DNA from: Kiritimatiellia bacterium | Lineage (GTDB): Bacteria > Verrucomicrobiota > Kiritimatiellia > RFP12 > DVOR01 | DNA length: 9,213 bases | NCBI GenBank assembly: GCA_017457555.1 | Contig: JAFTHG010000068.1 | Location: 1-9,213 of the forward strand | Reading direction: 5' to 3' | The notes under the pieces: generated by a model | What the model was told of the DNA's origin: nothing | Seen by the model: only the letters and a program-made list of their open reading frames with translations | Databases searched by the model: none | Position numbers and translations under genes: made by a program | In this document: positions 6,694 through 9,213 of the stretch, in pieces | Numbering within the stretch: the first letter of the stretch is position 1 | Layout: every line of letters begins with the position of its first letter

Positions 6694-7563
6694 ATGTCGA
6701 TTGCCCTCGGTTTGCCGAAAGGTTCGCTTCAGGAGTCCACGTTTAATTTGATGAAACGTGCAGGCTTTTCTATTACCTGTTCTTCCCGTTCCTATATTCC
6801 TACGGTCAATGATCCGGAATTAAAATGCCGTTTGATCCGTCCGCAAGAGATTGCCCGTTACGTGGAGTTGGGCCTTTTAGATGCGGGTATTACCGGTTTT
6901 GACTGGATTTATGAAAATGGTTCTGACGTGCATGAAGTGTGCGAAATGTGCTATTCCAAGGCTACAAGTCGCCCGGTTCGTTGGGTTGTGGCAGTTCCAA
7001 ATGATTCGCCAATTCAGTCTGTGAAAGATTTGGAAGGTAAGCGCATCGCAACAGAAGCCGTTGGATTGGCTCGTCGCTATTTAGAACAGAATGGTGTTAA
7101 CGCAACGGTCGAGTTCTCTTGGGGCGCAACAGAAGTGAAAGCTCCTGAGTTGGTTGATGCAATTATTGAATTGACCGAGACCGGAAGTTCGTTACGTGCG
7201 AATAATTTGCGCATCATTGATACTGTTTTGACTTCTACAACGCGCTTGATTGCTAATAAGAATGCATGGAATGATTCTGCAAAGCGCGAAAAAATTGAGC
7301 AGATAGCTATGTTGCTTCAGGGTGCGCTTGCAGCAGAAAGTCGCGTGCTTTTGAAGATGAATGCGCCTGAAAGCCAAGTACCTGCAATTACCAATCTTTT
7401 GCCCTCGCTTCATGCTCCCACCGTTAATCGCATCAGCTCAGAAGGCTGGGTCGCCATTGAAACGGTTATTCTTGAAGATGAGGTGAGAGACATTATCCCC
7501 GCGCTGCGTGCCGCCGGTGCGCAGGGCATCATTGAACTGGCCCTCAACAAGGTCATTTTCTAA
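6694..7563 (+). CDS. hisG: ATP phosphoribosyltransferase, long form
   Basis: Catalyses the first step of histidine synthesis, the condensation of ATP with PRPP to phosphoribosyl-ATP, in the cytoplasm. The 289 aa open with IALGLPKGSL. The two periplasmic-binding-protein-like lobes contain LLDAGITGFDWI near 61-72 and the PRPP-binding signature DAIIELTETGSSLRANNL at 155-172. A C-terminal segment of about 75 residues (215-289), with RISSEGWVAIETVI and an alternating strand/helix pattern, matches the ACT-like regulatory domain of long HisG, which gives histidine feedback inhibition without a HisZ partner. The length agrees with HisG-L (about 280-300 aa) and not with HisG-S (about 210). The next gene starts 23 bases after its stop. 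No other his biosynthesis genes are in the window. Confidence 0.95.
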   Translation: MSIALGLPKGSLQESTFNLMKRAGFSITCSSRSYIPTVNDPELKCRLIRPQEIARYVELGLLDAGITGFDWIYENGSDVHEVCEMCYSKATSRPVRWVVAVPNDSPIQSVKDLEGKRIATEAVGLARRYLEQNGVNATVEFSWGATEVKAPELVDAIIELTETGSSLRANNLRIIDTVLTSTTRLIANKNAWNDSAKREKIEQIAMLLQGALAAESRVLLKMNAPESQVPAITNLLPSLHAPTVNRISSEGWVAIETVILEDEVRDIIPALRAAGAQGIIELALNKVIF

Positions 7564-7586
7564 CCAACACACCAAGGAGCACGAAC

Positions 7587-7673
7587 GTGGGTTCTATCAA
7601 GAAGAAACGTCGCGCCAAGATGTCCAAGCACAAATACCGCAAGCGCATCAAGGCCAATCGTCATAAGAAGTAA
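7587..7673 (+). CDS. Very small basic ribosomal protein, AURKAIP1/COX24 (bS22-like) family
   Basis: An open frame of 28 codons starting with GTG and read as (M)GSIKKKRRAKMSKHKYRKR followed by IKANRHKK. Fifteen of the 28 residues are Lys or Arg and two are His. The pattern of a GSIKKKR start, KMSKHKYRK centre and NRHKK end matches the AURKAIP1/COX24 domain family, which includes actinobacterial bS22 of the small ribosomal subunit and mitochondrial mS38. The start is supported by a perfect AAGGAG at 7574-7579, 7 bases before the GTG. The internal ATG at 7620 would remove the conserved N-terminus. It lies 23 bases behind hisG and is closed by a strong terminator, so it is probably the last gene of the hisG transcript. 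Codons are strongly C- or G-ending (AAG, CGC, ATC), typical of high expression. Family assignment is by pattern recognition. Confidence 0.85.
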   Translation: MGSIKKKRRAKMSKHKYRKRIKANRHKK

Positions 7674-7687
7674 GCCTTGTGCTTGCT

Positions 7688-7721
7688 GAAAAGTCCAGGA
7701 GATCTCCTGGACTTTTCTTTT
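7688..7721. terminator. Strong intrinsic terminator, probably bidirectional
   Basis: A perfect 30-base palindrome (7688-7717) reads GAAAAGTCCAGGAGA and its exact complement. It can form a GC-containing stem of about 13 pairs with a four-base loop. On the plus strand the right arm ends in TTTTC and continues TTTT, ending the hisG-bS22 transcript. On the minus strand the mirror arm also ends in TTTTC, so it could also stop read-through from the convergent glycosyltransferase gene, whose stop lies about 120 bases away with no other terminator visible between. Confidence 0.9.
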
Positions 7722-7839
7722 AGAAATGTATGATTAAAATTGTCTACGAATGAATGATGTGCAGCCCTCAAGCACGTTTGTTGGATATGGTAAATGTAAA
7801 CAATAAATTGATGCGTGGATATGTGGCGTACAAATAGAA
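7722..7839. other. Convergent intergenic spacer with no recognised feature
   Basis: AT-rich DNA between the terminator and the stop codon of the minus-strand glycosyltransferase. I see no tRNA, no hairpin with a T tract and no open frame with a ribosome site. It acts as the 3' untranslated region of the glycosyltransferase transcript if that is ended by the palindrome at 7688-7717. Confidence 0.5.
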
Positions 7840-8967
7840 TTATGTTAATGCGCTTGATGTGCGATGTTCTAAGACATTGCTATAAATGGCAAGCGTTTTC
7901 TCGGCCAAACATTCTGCCGTGAAATGCTCAACAATATGTGATCGTAAATCGCCAAATTCTGTATTTTTGATTTTGAGTAGAGCGTCTGCTAATGCTTCGG
8001 CATTTCCGGGTTCAAAGAAGAATCCATCAATGCCTTCGCGGATAATATCTAAGACTCCACCATGTTTTGCTGCAACTACGGGCGTATTCATCGCTAATGC
8101 TTCAGCAACAGTACGTCCAAAACTTTCGGGTTTTTTGGTGTTACATGAGCAGACGACAGAAGACAGCGCAGCGATTTCAGGAATCTTTCGTTGGCTTCCC
8201 GTGAAATGCACACGATCGTGAACGTCAAGCTCTTTGGCTAATGTATGTAAGTCGTCTAATACATGTTCTTGATTTTTCTGTGGTCCACCGACAACGAGGA
8301 TGGTGAGTTCTGGAAGTTGTGTTTTGAGTAGGGCTGCAGCACGGACCAGTGTATCAATTCCTTTTAATGCTGAGACACGTCCCACTACGGTTGCGACAAA
8401 CTTCCTATGTAACTGATAATGATTGCAGAACTCTTCCATCCAAGCATGATCAAGTTTTTCGGACGAAAAAGTATCAATGTCAACTCCGCGTGGAATAATT
8501 TGAAGTTTTTGTGCATTCACCCATGGATAATTGGCTTGAACAAAGGCTAATCCTGCACTGGAAACGCAGATAACACGATCCGCACGAACCATAACACTGC
8601 TATAAAAGCAGGGATGATTTAGGCCGTGCATTGTAGAAATTACAGGTAATTTTAAGTCAGAAGCTGCGTTCGCCCAAAGCGTTAACCAACCAGGTACACG
8701 GCTTCGAAAGTGAATGATGTCCGGACGAATGGAGCGAATCGCCCGTCTTAAAGCCATCGCACGTGGGAATGCTGTTAATGGATTTTTGCTTTTAACATCT
8801 AACGTTAGATGTTTACCGCCATCGGTTTCAATTTCGGCAACGCGTTTTCCGCCAGCGGAAATGACCCAACTCTCGTGACCGGATGCTACATAAATTCGAT
8901 TTGAATCAACTGTTCCGCGCTCAACACCGCCATCGTCCAAAGAGGGAAGGATCTGTAAAATTTTCAT
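7840..8967 (-). CDS. GT4-type glycosyltransferase (GT-B fold)
   Basis: Predicted to transfer a sugar from a nucleotide-sugar donor during cell-surface polysaccharide or lipopolysaccharide synthesis, at the cytoplasmic membrane face. The 375 aa begin with KILQILPSLDDGGVERGT, the glycine-rich acceptor-side loop of GT4 enzymes, then IRPDIIHFRSR near 80-90 and STMHGLNHP around His114. The C-terminal lobe opens with IIPRGVDIDTF (157-167) and VGRVSALKGIDTL (195-207, with the phosphate-contacting Arg and Lys), and contains the E-x7-E retaining-enzyme motif at Glu281 and Glu289 in ESFGRTVAEALAMNTPVVA. The ATG at 8967 is used; AAAGGA on the minus strand (complement of 8978-8983) lies 10 bases upstream. 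A longer start at 8997 would add MWRSRKESTC, which is unlike the family. There is no signal peptide or membrane segment. Donor and acceptor cannot be inferred. It is the only minus-strand gene, transcribed alone within the window. Confidence 0.92.
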   Translation of the reverse strand: MKILQILPSLDDGGVERGTVDSNRIYVASGHESWVISAGGKRVAEIETDGGKHLTLDVKSKNPLTAFPRAMALRRAIRSIRPDIIHFRSRVPGWLTLWANAASDLKLPVISTMHGLNHPCFYSSVMVRADRVICVSSAGLAFVQANYPWVNAQKLQIIPRGVDIDTFSSEKLDHAWMEEFCNHYQLHRKFVATVVGRVSALKGIDTLVRAAALLKTQLPELTILVVGGPQKNQEHVLDDLHTLAKELDVHDRVHFTGSQRKIPEIAALSSVVCSCNTKKPESFGRTVAEALAMNTPVVAAKHGGVLDIIREGIDGFFFEPGNAEALADALLKIKNTEFGDLRSHIVEHFTAECLAEKTLAIYSNVLEHRTSSALT

Positions 8968-9008
8968 ACAAGTGGATTCCTTTCGCGATCGCCACAAAGA
9001 CTATTAAC

Positions 9009-9037
9009 AGTCTATCACGTTTATCAGGTATATGCAA
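9009..9037 (-). promoter_or_regulatory. Candidate promoter of the glycosyltransferase gene
   Basis: Read on the minus strand, TTGCAT (complement of 9032-9037), a 17-base spacer and TAGACT (complement of 9009-9014) preceded by TGA (an extended -10) resemble the proS and parE promoters. It would give a leader of about 35 bases before the ATG at 8967. The -10 matches the consensus at four of six positions. Confidence 0.5.
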
Positions 9038-9080
9038 ATAATCTATTGTTAGAGGATATTTTCAGGAATTTTGGACGTAA

Positions 9081-9164
9081 TGTGTCAAATAAAAAGTGCA
9101 CCGAAGATGCGGTAAATGGTTGAAGATGTGTGAGTTAAGTGTGTCATTGATATGTGCACCGAAG
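9081..9164. repeat. Composite direct repeat, two copies
   Basis: TGTGTCA, a spacer of 8 or 7 bases, then GTGCACCGAAG occurs twice: 9081-9106 and 9140-9164, 59 bases apart start to start. The 7-base and 11-base blocks are identical in both copies while the spacers differ (AATAAAAA and TTGATAT). GTGCAC is itself palindromic. Conserved blocks with a changed spacer suggest duplicated binding sites or an old local duplication. No gene crosses them convincingly. Confidence 0.7.
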
Positions 9165-9173
9165 GAGAGGCGT

Positions 9174-9213
9174 TCTATGGGGAAGGGACGGCATGCCGTC
9201 CCTTCCCCATAGA
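9174..9213. repeat. Perfect 40-base palindrome at the window edge
   Basis: From T at 9174 to A at 9213 the sequence is exactly self-complementary. The arm starts TCTATGGGGAAGGGACGG and the centre is CATG. It is markedly richer in G and C than its surroundings and could form a hairpin of up to 18 pairs. It may extend beyond the window. No T tract follows on the minus strand, so it is not an obvious terminator in that direction; the plus-strand continuation is not visible. It could be a dispersed palindromic repeat, a terminator for a gene to its left in some rearranged context, or an assembly fold-back. Confidence 0.85.

Noticed and set aside
7840..8997. The longer glycosyltransferase start at 8997
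   Set aside because: It would place the AAAGGA ribosome site inside the coding region and add ten residues before the typical GT4 first strand.
9083..9088. TTGACA on the minus strand as a consensus -35 for the glycosyltransferase gene
   Set aside because: No -10-like hexamer lies 16-18 bases downstream. The TTGCAT / TGATAGACT pair closer to the gene has correct spacing.
9081..9164. A CRISPR array
   Set aside because: Only two copies exist, each has an internal variable spacer, the conserved blocks are 7 and 11 bases, and no cas gene is nearby.
9062..9211. An open minus-strand frame of about 49 codons running in from the right edge, and a plus-strand ATG frame from 9152 open to the edge
   Set aside because: Both frames cross the palindrome and at least one copy of the direct repeat, have no ribosome site or recognisable family pattern, and are more simply explained as chance frames in repeat DNA. 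The plus-strand one cannot be judged because it leaves the window.

Overview
The window looks like ordinary chromosome from a Gram-negative bacterium. The most likely source is the PVC group (Verrucomicrobiota, Lentisphaerota or Kiritimatiellota type). Three observations point that way: a short GyrB/ParE-type topoisomerase subunit with the GRKGDG...DGIYILLKEV N-terminus known from Bacteroidota and PVC bacteria; a HisRS whose motif 2 reads RYERMTRGRKREH...WNMDI, the version known from plants/plastids and several non-proteobacterial phyla; and a 28-residue AURKAIP1/COX24-type (bS22-like) ribosomal protein. This placement comes from remembered family patterns, not a search, so it is only moderately secure. 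Base composition is moderate, with AT-rich intergenic DNA.

Layout, left to right. (1) Positions 18-1133, plus strand: tyrA (prephenate/arogenate dehydrogenase) and a small CPHC thioredoxin-fold protein, 12 bases apart and probably one transcript that begins to the left of the window. (2) Positions 1181-3038: an extended -10 promoter and a parE/gyrB-like topoisomerase gene, with a weak AT-rich terminator candidate near 3123. (3) Positions 3145-5293: a promoter, proS (editing-domain prolyl-tRNA synthetase) and an HU/IHF-family DNA-binding protein 24 bases later. (4) Positions 5308-7673: hisS with its own candidate promoter, then a second promoter, a long-form hisG, and the bS22-like gene, closed by a very good intrinsic terminator at 7688-7721. 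(5) Minus strand: a GT4-type glycosyltransferase (8967 to 7840) with a promoter candidate at 9009-9037, convergent on that terminator. (6) Positions 9038-9213: non-coding, holding a composite direct repeat and a perfect 40-base palindrome at the right edge of the window.

Most genes are housekeeping: aromatic amino acid synthesis, DNA topology, charging of tRNA-Pro and tRNA-His, the first step of histidine synthesis, nucleoid structure and the ribosome. The hisS-hisG-bS22 order places histidine supply, histidine use and a ribosomal protein side by side. HisG is the long, self-regulated form, which fits the neighbouring 419-residue protein being a true HisRS and not the HisZ regulator. The glycosyltransferase is the only gene with an accessory flavour (cell-surface polysaccharide or LPS).

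I did not find a previously undescribed multi-gene system. The points most worth a second look are the palindrome and repeats at the right end, the shared promoter architecture, the Lys in place of the usual Asp in the topoisomerase EGDSAGG motif, and the 28-residue ribosomal gene that is easily missed.
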